From Massilia sp. MS-15 (lineage in GTDB: Bacteria > Pseudomonadota > Gammaproteobacteria > Burkholderiales > Burkholderiaceae_D): a stretch of DNA of 64,000 nt. Shown here piece by piece: positions 53,053 through 61,534 of the stretch. Made by a program: the position numbers and the translations under genes. The notes below the pieces were generated by a model. The model saw only the letters and a program-made list of their open reading frames with translations. It did not search any database and had not been told where the DNA came from. Position 1 is the first letter of the stretch, and the number at the start of each line of letters is the position of its first letter. Where the stretch lies: positions 1-64,000 of the forward strand of contig NZ_JAIWIA010000036.1 in the NCBI RefSeq assembly GCF_020176695.1, read 5' to 3'.

Positions 53053-53066
53053 CCATATGGTCAAAA
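53047..53066. promoter_or_regulatory. 20-bp perfect palindrome (candidate operator)
   Basis: TTTTGACCATATGGTCAAAA is exactly self-complementary and overlaps the stop codon of the TetR remnant. TGACCATATGGTCA-type dyads are typical of TetR-family operators. Confidence 0.55.
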
Positions 53067-53142
53067 CAGGGTCTGTGCGTCATCGCACCGACCTGGAGCG
53101 GGCAGGCGTGATAGCCTGACACCCTTAACACAGGAGGATGTC

Positions 53143-53190
53143 ATGGACAAAAAAACGACAGCGGCTGTTGGCCGCGAGGAGGCGGCATGA
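53143..53190 (+). CDS. 15-codon coupled leader reading frame
   Basis: Encodes MDKKTTAAVGREEAA after a strong CAGGAGG SD (7 bases before the ATG). Its TGA overlaps the ATG of the 61-aa gene (ATGA). Either a short translated leader or the remnant of a longer gene. Not supported by homology. Confidence 0.4.
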   Translation: MDKKTTAAVGREEAA

Positions 53191-53372
53191 GCAAGTCTTC
53201 CCGATACGAATGGCGCGACCAGCAAGCCGCGCTGCAGGAGCGCATGAAGGGCTTCCTGAAGAATCCCGACAACGAGCAGCTCGAGGCTGTCGTTGCGGAG
53301 ATGCGCGCCTATGCGGCCGCGGCCAAGGCGGGCACGATCGATATTCCGGAGCGCTTCATCGCCTTCACCTGA
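53187..53372 (+). CDS. Small hypothetical protein, 61 aa
   Basis: Charged helical protein: SKSSRYEWRDQQAALQERMK, then QLEAVVAEMRAYAAAAKAG and a conserved-looking end IDIPERFIAFT. No signal peptide or membrane helix. GAGGAGG SD 6 bases upstream (inside the short leader frame) and a terminator downstream make it a credible gene. Family not recognised. Confidence 0.65.
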   Translation: MSKSSRYEWRDQQAALQERMKGFLKNPDNEQLEAVVAEMRAYAAAAKAGTIDIPERFIAFT

Positions 53373-53409
53373 GACCATGCGAGGACCGCCACGGCGGTCC
53401 GGACAAAGC

Positions 53410-53441
53410 ACGCCGCTCCGCGCAAGCCGGGCGGCGTTTTG
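53410..53441 (+). terminator. Intrinsic terminator of the 61-aa gene
   Basis: ACGCCGC (53410-53416) pairs with GCGGCGT (53431-53437) followed by TTTGTT. A preceding GGACCGCC/GGCGGTCC hairpin adds to it. Confidence 0.7.
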
Positions 53442-53473
53442 TTGTCGCGGCCTCGCGTGGCCGGGGCGGGACT

Positions 53474-53794
53474 TCAGCCGGCGACGGCCGCGGCCGGATC
53501 GCCCTGGGGCGCGAGCTCGAAATCGAACAGCCTGGTCAGGCAATAGACCTTGCGCGGCGCCCGGTGGCGCTCGTGGATCTCGCGGGTCATCACTTCGACC
53601 CGGCGCGGCTGCAGGGCGACCTGGCGCGGATCGATGGCCTGCGCCGCACCCTCGGTGAAGCGGGCCGCCAGCTGCTGTGAAATCGTGCCATGCACGATGG
53701 CCGGCTCGCCCTGGACCGTGGTCTTCAGTTCGAAACAGCGGGTTTCGGGCAGCACGAACACCGTGCCGACATATTCATTGCCATATTCGTACAT
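53474..53794 (-). CDS. Hypothetical protein, 106 aa
   Basis: Small soluble protein starting MYEYGNEYVGTVFVLPETR with GGGAGG SD 5 bases before the ATG. It has a beta-rich N-terminal half (RCFELKTTVQGEPAIVHGTI) and a basic middle (PRRVEVMTREIHERHRAPRK). Family not recognised. It is divergent from the DUF2141 gene, from which it is separated by 224 bp. Confidence 0.65.
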   Translation of the reverse strand: MYEYGNEYVGTVFVLPETRCFELKTTVQGEPAIVHGTISQQLAARFTEGAAQAIDPRQVALQPRRVEVMTREIHERHRAPRKVYCLTRLFDFELAPQGDPAAAVAG

Positions 53795-54018
53795 GACATC
53801 CTCCCTGTCGTTCCTGCGACCGGCGGCAAGGTGGGCTTGCCGCCACGCCCCCATCATAGCAAGTCGACGCACGACGCCGCGCCGGCACGATTGAAGCGAC
53901 GCTTCGCGCCGTACCACTGCCACTGGCGCCGCCTGCGCGCGGCTTCGTCGCAAGCGCGGCCGCCGCGTCCGCAGGCTTGCCAGAATGCTCTCCATCGACC
54001 ATCCACTGGAGACCTGCC

Positions 54019-54432
54019 ATGCCCTTGTTCCGCCACGCCATCCTCCTCGCCGGCCTTGCCTGTAGCGGCGCCAGCGCCGCCGACCTGAACCTGCGTGTCC
54101 AGGACGTTCCTTCGGCCCAGGGCCGGATCCTGGTCGCCGTCTACGATTCCGCCGGCAGCTTCCTGAAACGCCCGGCCAGGGCGGTCCAGGTCCCCGCCAC
54201 TGCCGGCAGCCTGGACGTCGTCATCAAGGACTTGCCGCCCGGCGAATACGGCATTGCCCTGTTCCACGACGCCAACGGCAACGGCAAGATGGACATGAAT
54301 GCGATGGGCATTCCCGCCGAGGACCACGCGTTCAGCAACAATGCGCTCGGCAACATGGGGCCGCCCAGCTTCGAGCAGGTGAAATTCGCCCTGCCGGCCG
54401 CTGGCGCCAGCACCACCATCAGCCTGCGCTGA
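54019..54432 (+). CDS. DUF2141-domain exported protein
   Basis: 137 aa. Signal peptide (HAILLAGLACSGASA) and a DUF2141 beta-sandwich: GRILVAVYDSAGSFLKR, PPGEYGIALFHDANGNGKMD (a Ca-binding-like DANGNGKMD turn), GIPAEDHAFSNNA and FEQVKFAL. Function unknown. SD GGAG 10 bases before the ATG. Nine bases upstream of the carotenoid oxygenase gene, so operonic with it. Confidence 0.88.
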   Translation: MPLFRHAILLAGLACSGASAADLNLRVQDVPSAQGRILVAVYDSAGSFLKRPARAVQVPATAGSLDVVIKDLPPGEYGIALFHDANGNGKMDMNAMGIPAEDHAFSNNALGNMGPPSFEQVKFALPAAGASTTISLR

Positions 54433-54441
54433 GGCGCGGCC

Positions 54442-55926
54442 ATGGACCGCCGCCGCTTCCTCGGGGCCGGCCTGGGGGCCGGTGCGCTCACGCTGGCCGG
54501 CGCCGCACGCGCCGACCAGGCCACCCGCGAGCGCTTCCACGCCGCCCTGGTGCGCGATCGCGCGCTCGGCGTGTACGCCGATACCACCGGCAGCCAGGCC
54601 GGCGCGGCCGTCCTCAGCGGCCGCCTGCCGCCCGACCTGCAGGGCAGCTTCTACCGCAACGGCCCGGGCCGCTTCGAGCTGGGCGGCGAGCGCTATCACC
54701 ACTGGTTCGACGGCGACGGTTTCGCCCAGCGCTGGACCATCGCCGGTGGCAAGGTGCGGCACCAGGGCCGCTTCGTCGCGACGCGCCGCCATACCGACGA
54801 GTCGCAGGCCGGCCAGTTCCTCTACCCTTCCTTCGGCACCCATGTGGCGCGCCGGGGCTTCCGGGACAACGACACCCTCAATGCCGCCAACACCAACCTG
54901 CTGCCCTTCCATGGCCGCCTGTATGCGCTGTGGGAAGGCGGTTCGGCGCACGAGCTCGATCCGGAGACCCTCGCCACGCTGGGCGTCAAGACCTGGCGCG
55001 ACGACCTGCGCGCCATGCCCTTCTCGGCCCACCCGAAAGCCGACCCGCAGGGCGGGATGTGGAATTTCGGCGCCCTGCCCGGCGCCAGCCGGATCGCGCT
55101 GTACCAGATCGGCGCCGCGGGCCAGGTGCTGCGCACGGCCCTGGTCCCGATCGCGCGCCTGGCCATGGTGCATGACTTCGCGGTCAGCGCGAAGCACCTG
55201 ATCTTCATGGTCCCGCCCTACGACCTGGTCGCCGGCGAGGGCAAGAGCTTCCTCGAGCGCCATGCCTGGGCCGGCAGCGGGCCGGATGCGCGGCCGCTGC
55301 GCATCGTGGTCGTGGCCAAGGACACGCTGGCGGTGCGCCAGGAATTCCAACTTCCGCCGGACATGGTGTTCCACTTCGGGAATGCCTGGGAAGACGGCGA
55401 CTGCACCCGCTTCGACGTCGTGCTGCACCATGGCGACGTGCTGGCCGAGCTGGGCGGCCTGATGGCCGGCCGGCGCCCCTCCACATTACAGGGGCGTAGC
55501 GAAACGGTGCAGGTCTGCCTCGACTACGCCAGCGGCAGGGCCAGTACGGCCCGCCTGTTCGGCGCTGGCGAATTTCCGCGCGTGATGCCGCAGGTCGTGT
55601 CCCGCCGCCACCGCCGCCTGGCCCTGCTCGGTGCCGGTAGCGGCGCCGTGCTCTCGAGCGTGAACCTGGTGGACACCGACAGCGGCAAGGTCGACGGCCA
55701 TGACTTCGGCGCGGGCTGGCAGGTGGAGGAACACGTCCTGGTACCGCGCCGCCATGCGCGCTCGGAAACCGACGGCTACCTGGTCGGCGTCGCCCAGGAC
55801 TTGCGCAAGGGCGTGGGCGTGATGACGGTGTTCGATGCTGCGCGCGTCGCGGACGGTCCGGTGGTGCTGGCAAGACTGCCTTATCGCACACCGCACTGCT
55901 TTCATGGTAATTTCTTACCAGCATGA
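54442..55926 (+). CDS. Carotenoid oxygenase family protein (RPE65/CCD)
   Basis: 494 aa. N-terminal twin-arginine-type signal (MDRRRFLGAGLGAGALTLAG). Then NGPGRFELGGERYHHWFDGDGFAQ, a CCD hallmark. The four iron-binding His lie in SAHPKAD, AMVHDFAVS, VFHFGNAWEDG and near the C-terminus TPHCFHGNFLP. Non-haem iron enzymes of this family split carotenoids or stilbenes to aldehydes. Export by Tat after folding fits an iron enzyme. Its stop overlaps the next gene's ATG (ATGA). Confidence 0.9.
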   Translation: MDRRRFLGAGLGAGALTLAGAARADQATRERFHAALVRDRALGVYADTTGSQAGAAVLSGRLPPDLQGSFYRNGPGRFELGGERYHHWFDGDGFAQRWTIAGGKVRHQGRFVATRRHTDESQAGQFLYPSFGTHVARRGFRDNDTLNAANTNLLPFHGRLYALWEGGSAHELDPETLATLGVKTWRDDLRAMPFSAHPKADPQGGMWNFGALPGASRIALYQIGAAGQVLRTALVPIARLAMVHDFAVSAKHLIFMVPPYDLVAGEGKSFLERHAWAGSGPDARPLRIVVVAKDTLAVRQEFQLPPDMVFHFGNAWEDGDCTRFDVVLHHGDVLAELGGLMAGRRPSTLQGRSETVQVCLDYASGRASTARLFGAGEFPRVMPQVVSRRHRRLALLGAGSGAVLSSVNLVDTDSGKVDGHDFGAGWQVEEHVLVPRRHARSETDGYLVGVAQDLRKGVGVMTVFDAARVADGPVVLARLPYRTPHCFHGNFLPA

Positions 55927-57101
55927 CTATCGCACCCTCCTCCGCCCCATCCGGCAAGCCGCTCTACGAGCGCAACCATCCGCTGGAACTGATCCCGCTG
56001 TTCCGGCGCTGGCCGCCCTCGCTGGCACGCAACCTGTTCTACACGGCGATCTGGAGCAGCCTGCTGGCGCTGGCGCTGGTGGTGCTGCAGATTCTGTTCG
56101 GACGCAATCTTCCCTTCCTGCGCCTGTTGGGTGCCACCCTGGTCATCAGCAACCTGATCGGCTTCATGGTCCATGGGGCGCTGCACCTGATCGAGCGCAC
56201 CTTGCCACGCGAGAACATCCGCCTGTTCCGCGCGGCCCAGGTGCTGGCGATCACCGCCGCCAGCGTGATCGGCATCCCCTTCGGCAATGCGCTGGTGGTC
56301 GGGCACATGCCGCTACGCTTCTACCAGTACAGCGGCACCCTCGTGTTCCTGCTCCTGTTCGGCCTGATGACCGCCGGGCTGATGGTGATGGTGCTGGCGG
56401 CCGGCGAACGCCGCATGCGGCGCGAGGCGGAAAGCGCGCGCCAGCAGGAGCAGATTGCCGCCGCTGGCCGGCTGGTGGCGGAAGCGCGCCTGCGCGCGCT
56501 GCAGGCCCAGATCGAGCCGCACTTCCTGTACAACACGCTGGCCAACGTGGTCAGCCTGATCGACAGCCAGCCGGCCAAGGCGCGCCGCATGCTGGAACGC
56601 TTCATCGACTACCTGCGCGCCAGCCTGGCCGCCAGCCGCGCCGAGCACGCAAGCGTCGGCGGCGAACTGGACCTGGCCAGCGCCTACCTCGACGTGCTCG
56701 GCGTGCGCCTGGAAGGCCGCCTGCGCTGGCGCTTCGAACTGGCGCCCGCGCTCAGCGCCCTGCCGCTGCCGCCGATGCTGCTGCAGCCGCTGGTCGAGAA
56801 CGCGATCATGCACGGCATCGAGCCGAAGCTGGACGGCGGCGAGATCGTGGTGCGGGCGCGGGTCGACGACGGCATGCTGTGCATCGAAGTGGCCGATACC
56901 GGCCTCGGCCTGCGCACCGGCGCGGACGCGGCGGCGGCGCGCCCCGGCGGCGGCGTCGGCCTGTCCAACCTGCGCGAGCGCCTGCGCCAGCTGTACGGCG
57001 GCGCGGCCCGCATGCAGCTCATCGAAAACCCGGCGGGCGGCGTCACTTCGCGCCTGCTGCTTCCTCTCCAGGTGCCATCATCGACCGTCCCCACGCCCTG
57101 A
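55923..57101 (+). CDS. LytS-type sensor histidine kinase
   Basis: 392 aa. Four predicted membrane helices (WSSLLALALVVLQILFG, LLGATLVISNLIGFMVHG, VLAITAASVIGIPFG, LVFLLLFGLMTAGLMVMVLA) without a large periplasmic domain, then the His_kinase (PF06580) domain: LQAQIEPHFLYNTLANVVSL with the phospho-His, and the ATPase with VENAIMHGIEP and VADTGLGL, GVGLSNLRERL. ATGA overlap with the carotenoid oxygenase gene, so coupled translation. The response regulator overlaps its 3' end. Confidence 0.93.
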   Translation: MTIAPSSAPSGKPLYERNHPLELIPLFRRWPPSLARNLFYTAIWSSLLALALVVLQILFGRNLPFLRLLGATLVISNLIGFMVHGALHLIERTLPRENIRLFRAAQVLAITAASVIGIPFGNALVVGHMPLRFYQYSGTLVFLLLFGLMTAGLMVMVLAAGERRMRREAESARQQEQIAAAGRLVAEARLRALQAQIEPHFLYNTLANVVSLIDSQPAKARRMLERFIDYLRASLAASRAEHASVGGELDLASAYLDVLGVRLEGRLRWRFELAPALSALPLPPMLLQPLVENAIMHGIEPKLDGGEIVVRARVDDGMLCIEVADTGLGLRTGADAAAARPGGGVGLSNLRERLRQLYGGAARMQLIENPAGGVTSRLLLPLQVPSSTVPTP

Positions 57102-57850
57102 TCGCAGACGACGAGCCGCACCTGCTCGACTACCTGCAAACCCAGCTCGCCGCCGCCTGGCCCGCATTGCGCGTCACCCGCGCCGCCAACGGCATCCAGG
57201 CGCTGGCGCTGATCGATGAACTGGCGCCGCAGGTGGTCTTCCTCGACATCCAGATGCCGGGCCTGAACGGCATCGAGCTGGCGGCGCGCCTGTGCCAGGG
57301 TGCGCGCCCCCCGCGGGTGGTGTTTACCACCGCCTACGAGCACTACACGCTGCAGGCCTTCGAGCACGCGGCCTTCGACTACCTGCTCAAGCCGATCGGC
57401 CTGGAACGGCTCGGGCGCACCGTCGCGCGGCTGAAGGAGGCCTTGGCCGCGCCTGCCCCGGCGGCGACGCCGGATGCATTGGCGGCCCTGCTTCGCCAGC
57501 TCGGCGTGGCCACGCCGGCGCCCGCTCCCCTGCAGTGGATCCGGGCCGCCAGGGGACAGGAGACGCGGCTGGTGGCGATCGACGAAGTGATCTATTTCCA
57601 GAGCAATGACAAGTACACCAGCGTCTACCTGGCGGACGGCGAATGCCTGATCCGCACGCCGCTGAGCAGGCTGAAGGAACAGCTCGATGCACAGCAGTTC
57701 TGGCAGATCCACCGCGGCGTGATCGTGGCGGCCCGGCACGTGGCCGGCACCCGCACCGACTTCCGGGGGCGCCTGCACGTGCGGCTCAAGGGACGCGACG
57801 AGCAGCTGGTGGTAAGCCGCAACTATGTCGATCTGTTCAAGCAGATGTAG
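57080..57850 (+). CDS. LytTR-type response regulator with non-canonical start
   Basis: About 256 aa. Receiver domain (IADDEPHLL, acidic FLDIQMPG with the phospho-Asp, TTAYEHYTL, Lys in LLKPIG) and a C-terminal LytTR DNA-binding domain (VIYFQSNDKYTSVYL, IRTPLSRLKEQL, FWQIHRGVIVAARHV). No ATG, GTG or TTG is in frame before the receiver core. ATC at 57077 or 57080, preceded by CCAGGTG, or CTG at 57098, must serve as start, unless the gene is mis-sequenced. ATC 57080 keeps the first beta strand and is used here. Confidence 0.85.
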   Translation: MDRPHALIADDEPHLLDYLQTQLAAAWPALRVTRAANGIQALALIDELAPQVVFLDIQMPGLNGIELAARLCQGARPPRVVFTTAYEHYTLQAFEHAAFDYLLKPIGLERLGRTVARLKEALAAPAPAATPDALAALLRQLGVATPAPAPLQWIRAARGQETRLVAIDEVIYFQSNDKYTSVYLADGECLIRTPLSRLKEQLDAQQFWQIHRGVIVAARHVAGTRTDFRGRLHVRLKGRDEQLVVSRNYVDLFKQM

Positions 57851-57895
57851 CGTCCTGCAGCAGCGTCCCGCTTCGGGACGGACGGCCGCCAGCCG

Positions 57896-57927
57896 AAAAA
57901 AAAAGCGGAACCGCAAGGTTCCGCTTT
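57896..57927 (-). terminator. Intrinsic terminator of the pyruvate dehydrogenase operon
   Basis: Minus strand: perfect 11-bp stem AAAGCGGAACC / GGTTCCGCTTT with TTGC loop, followed by nine T, 21 bases after the lpdA stop. It may also stop the convergent response-regulator transcript. Confidence 0.92.
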
Positions 57928-57947
57928 CGCTGTGCGCTAAGCCGCGC

Positions 57948-59792
57948 TCACTTCTTGCGCGCCGGCGGCAGGTCGGTGCAGACGCCCTTGTAGGCTTCCG
58001 CCGCCATGCCGATCGACTCGCCCAGGGTCGGGTGCGGGTGGATGGTCTTGCCGATGTCCACGCCGTCCGCGCCCATCTCGATGGCCAGCGCCACTTCGCC
58101 GATCATGTCGCCGGCATTGGTGCCGACGATGGTGCCGCCGATGATGCGCTTGGTTTCCTTGTCGAACAGCAGCTTGGTGAAGCCCTCGTCGCGGCCGTTG
58201 GCGACCGCGCGGCCGCTGGCGTTCCACGGGAAGTGGCCCTTCTCTACGGCGATGCCCTTCTGCCTGGCTTCGTCCTCGGTCAGGCCGACCCACGCGACTT
58301 CCGGATCGGTGTAGGCCACCGACGGGATCACCTTGGCATCGAAATACGCCTTCTCGCCGTGCGCCGCTTCGGCCGCCACGTGCGCCTCGTGCACCGCCTT
58401 GTGCGCCAGCATCGGCTGGCCCACCAGGTCGCCGATGGCGAAGATGTGCGGCACGTTGGTGCGCATCTGGCCGTCCACGCCGATGAAGCCGCGGTCGCTC
58501 ACGACGACGCCCGCTTTTTCAGCAGCGATCTTCTTGCCGTTCGGGCTGCGGCCGACGGCCACCAGCACCAGGTCGTACAGCTGCGGTTCCGGTGCGGTGG
58601 CGCCCGCTTCCGCCGCTTCGAACGTGACCTTGATCCCTTCCGGCAGCGCTTCCACGCCGACGGTCCTGGTCTTCAACATGATGTTGTCGAAGCGGTGCGC
58701 GTTGTACTTCTGCCAGACCTTGACGGCCTCGCGGTCGGCGCCCTGCATCAGGCCGTCCATCATCTCGACCACGTCGATGCGCGCACCCAGGGTCGAGTAC
58801 ACGGTCGCCATTTCCAGGCCGATGATGCCGCCGCCGATCACCAGCATGCGCTTGGGCACCTGGCGCAGTTCCAGCGCGCCGGTGGAGTCGACGATGCGCG
58901 GGTCTTCCGGCACGAAGGGCAGCTTCACCACCGAGGAACCGGCGGCGATGATCGCCTTGGCGAACTTGACGACCTTCTTCGAACCGTCCGCTGCGGTGAC
59001 CTCGATGTGGTTCGGGGAAAGAAAACTGCCCACGCCCTGCACCACGTTGACCTTGCGCGCCTTGGCCATGAAGTTCAGGCCGCCGGTCATTTTCTTGATC
59101 ACGCCATCCTTGTAGGCGCGCAGCTTGTCGATGTCGACGTCGGGCCTGGCGAAGGAGACGCCCAGGTCGGCCATGTGCGCGGTCTCGTCCATGATGTGCG
59201 CCACGTGCAGCAGCGCCTTGGACGGGATGCAGCCCACGTTCAGGCACACGCCGCCCAGGGTCGCGTACTTCTCGACCAGCACCGTGTTCATGCCGAGGTC
59301 CGCCGCGCGGAAGGCGGCCGAGTAGCCGCCAGGGCCGGCGCCCAGCACCATCATGTCGCATTCGATGTCGACCGGGCCGCTGTAGCTGGCCGCGCCAGGG
59401 GCCGGGGCGGCGCCTGGCGTGGCGGCCGGCGCCGGGTGGGCCGGTGCATACGAGTCGGTCGGTGCCGCGGCAGCGGTCGGCGCCACGGCCTGCGCGCCGA
59501 TCTGGGCCGCAGGCTTGGCGTCGGCGCTTGGTGCCGCCGGTGCCGCGGCGGCGCCCGATTCCTCGACCATCAGCAACAGCGAACCTTCGTTCACCTTGTC
59601 GCCGACCTTCACCTGGATGTCCTTGACCACGCCGGCGTGCGTCGACGGGATCTCCATGCTGGCCTTGTCCGATTCGACGGTGACCAGCGACTGGTCGACC
59701 TTGATGGTGTCGCCCGGCTTCACCAGCAGCTCGATGACTTCGACGTCCTTGAAGTCGCCGATGTTCGGAACCTTCACTTCAACAGTGCTCAT
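57948..59792 (-). CDS. lpdA: Dihydrolipoyl dehydrogenase with N-terminal lipoyl domain (E3)
   Basis: 614 aa. Lipoyl domain at residues 1-80 with lipoyl-Lys43 in ESDKASME, an Ala/Pro linker (about 80-140), then the flavoprotein: FAD motif MMVLGAGPGGYSAAF, redox disulfide GGVCLNVGCIPSK, NAD motif VIGGGIIGLEMA, FAD motif FAIGDLVGQPMLAH and the dimerisation-domain HPHPTLGE. It reoxidises lipoyl groups of E2. Start by SD GGAG. Downstream of aceF by 11 bases, last gene of aceE-aceF-lpdA. Confidence 0.96.
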   Translation of the reverse strand: MSTVEVKVPNIGDFKDVEVIELLVKPGDTIKVDQSLVTVESDKASMEIPSTHAGVVKDIQVKVGDKVNEGSLLLMVEESGAAAAPAAPSADAKPAAQIGAQAVAPTAAAAPTDSYAPAHPAPAATPGAAPAPGAASYSGPVDIECDMMVLGAGPGGYSAAFRAADLGMNTVLVEKYATLGGVCLNVGCIPSKALLHVAHIMDETAHMADLGVSFARPDVDIDKLRAYKDGVIKKMTGGLNFMAKARKVNVVQGVGSFLSPNHIEVTAADGSKKVVKFAKAIIAAGSSVVKLPFVPEDPRIVDSTGALELRQVPKRMLVIGGGIIGLEMATVYSTLGARIDVVEMMDGLMQGADREAVKVWQKYNAHRFDNIMLKTRTVGVEALPEGIKVTFEAAEAGATAPEPQLYDLVLVAVGRSPNGKKIAAEKAGVVVSDRGFIGVDGQMRTNVPHIFAIGDLVGQPMLAHKAVHEAHVAAEAAHGEKAYFDAKVIPSVAYTDPEVAWVGLTEDEARQKGIAVEKGHFPWNASGRAVANGRDEGFTKLLFDKETKRIIGGTIVGTNAGDMIGEVALAIEMGADGVDIGKTIHPHPTLGESIGMAAEAYKGVCTDLPPARKK

Positions 59793-59803
59793 ACGGTGGC
59801 TCC

Positions 59804-61456
59804 TTACAGAAGGGTCTTGCGCAGGTCGGCCAGGACGTCGGCCAGGTAGGCGGCGAAGCGCGCCGCGCCGGCGCCATCGATCACGCGGTGGTCGTAGGAC
59901 AGCGACAGCGGCAGCATCAGGCGCGGCTGGAAGGCGGCGCCGTCCCACACCGGCTTCATCGCCGACTTCGACAGGCCCAGGATCGCCACTTCCGGCGCAT
60001 TGATGATCGGCGTGAACGCCGTGCCACCGATGCCACCCAGCGACGAGATGGTAAACGTCGCGCCCTGCATCGCGCTCGGCGACAGCTTGCCGTCGCGCGC
60101 TTGCGCCGAGAGCTCTCCCATTTCGACGGCGATCTGAGAGATCGTCTTCTTGTCCGCATCCTTCACGACCGGCACCACCAGGCCGTTCGGGGTGTCGGCC
60201 GCGAAGCCGATGTTGTAGTACTGCTTCAGGATCAGGCTGGCGCCGTCTTCCGACAACGACGCATTAAATTGCGGGAACTTCTTCAGCGCGGCAACGGATG
60301 CCTTGATGACGAAGGCCAGCATGGTCAGCTTGACGGTCGACTTCTGCTTGGCCAGCGCGGCGTTCGAATCGACGCGGAACTGCTCCAGGTCGGTGACGTC
60401 GGCATCCTCGAAGTGGGTCACGTGCGGAATCATGACCCAGTTGCGGTGCAGGTTCGGGCCGGAGATCTTCTTGATGCGCGGCAGGGCCACGGTCTCGGTC
60501 GGGCCGAACTTCGAGAAGTCCAGCGACGGCCAGGCCAGCACTTGCATGCCGCCCCCCGCGCCGCCGGCTGGCGCAGGCGCGCTCGCTGCCGGACCGGCGG
60601 CCATCACGCCCTTGACGAAGTTCTGCACGTCCAGCTGGGTGATGCGCCCTTTCGGACCGGTGCCCGGCACGCGGCCGAGGTCCACGCCCAGTTCGCGCGC
60701 GAACTTGCGGATCGACGGCGAAGCGTGGGCCTTCGCACCGGTGGCGCCCTGGGCCGGCGCCGGCGCTGCGGCCGGGGCAGCCGCCGCCGGTGCCGGTGCC
60801 GGTGCCGGTGCCGACGATGCGGCCGACGCGGCTACGGCAGGCGCTGCGGGAGCGGACGCGCCGCCGGTCGACTCGACCAGCAGCACCAGCGACCCCTTGG
60901 CGACCTTGTCGCCGACCTTCACCTTGACTTCCTTGACGGTGCCGGCGTGGCTGGATGGAATTTCCATGCTCGCCTTGTCCGATTCGACCGTGATCAGCGA
61001 CTGGTCGACCTTGACCTGGTCGCCCGGCTTGACCAGCAGTTCGATGACTTCGACTTCCTTGAAGTCGCCGATGTCGGGCACGGTGACTTCGACGATGGCG
61101 GCGGCGGCGCCAGCCGGTGCGGCGGCAGCGGCGGCAGGGGCGGCGGCAGGGGTGGGAGCGGCTTCGGCGGCCGGCGCGGCGGCCGCAGGGGCAGCAGCAG
61201 CCGGTGCAGCCGCATCGCCCGCCGCTTCCAGCAGCAGCACGAGCGAACCTTCGGCCACCTTGTCGCCGACCTTCACCTTGATTTCTTTGACGACACCGGC
61301 GTGGCTCGACGGGATTTCCATGCTCGCCTTGTCCGACTCGACGGTCACCAGCGACTGGTCGACCTTGATCGTGTCGCCCGGCTTGACCAGCAGCTCGATG
61401 ACTTCGACTTCCTTGAAGTCGCCGATGTCGGGGACTTTGACTTCCACAATGCTCAT
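59804..61456 (-). CDS. aceF: Pyruvate dehydrogenase E2 (dihydrolipoamide acetyltransferase)
   Basis: 550 aa. Two lipoyl domains (nt 61456-61229 and about 61108-60880, Lys in ESDKASME) are joined by Ala/Pro linkers. A peripheral-subunit-binding domain follows ([27 protein letters not shown]), then the catalytic core ending in [15 protein letters not shown] with the catalytic His. It transfers acetyl groups to CoA. Two lipoyl domains instead of the three in E. coli. Second gene of the operon. Confidence 0.96.
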   Translation of the reverse strand: MSIVEVKVPDIGDFKEVEVIELLVKPGDTIKVDQSLVTVESDKASMEIPSSHAGVVKEIKVKVGDKVAEGSLVLLLEAAGDAAAPAAAAPAAAAPAAEAAPTPAAAPAAAAAAPAGAAAAIVEVTVPDIGDFKEVEVIELLVKPGDQVKVDQSLITVESDKASMEIPSSHAGTVKEVKVKVGDKVAKGSLVLLVESTGGASAPAAPAVAASAASSAPAPAPAPAAAAPAAAPAPAQGATGAKAHASPSIRKFARELGVDLGRVPGTGPKGRITQLDVQNFVKGVMAAGPAASAPAPAGGAGGGMQVLAWPSLDFSKFGPTETVALPRIKKISGPNLHRNWVMIPHVTHFEDADVTDLEQFRVDSNAALAKQKSTVKLTMLAFVIKASVAALKKFPQFNASLSEDGASLILKQYYNIGFAADTPNGLVVPVVKDADKKTISQIAVEMGELSAQARDGKLSPSAMQGATFTISSLGGIGGTAFTPIINAPEVAILGLSKSAMKPVWDGAAFQPRLMLPLSLSYDHRVIDGAGAARFAAYLADVLADLRKTLL

Positions 61457-61534
61457 AGTGTTAGCTCCGTTTTTTCTTTTGAGTTAGCGCTTAAGTCGCC
61501 GTCCCCGCGCTGCGGGAACGGCGGCCCTGAGCAT

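Noticed and set aside
53977-54018. Upstream ATG for the DUF2141 gene
   Set aside because: The extra 14 residues are not signal-like; the ATG at 54019 has an SD and directly starts a signal peptide.
55835-57079. Upstream ATG in the response regulator's frame
   Set aside because: It would require reading through the kinase gene in a different phase with Arg/Ala-rich nonsense; the receiver domain begins at about 57080.
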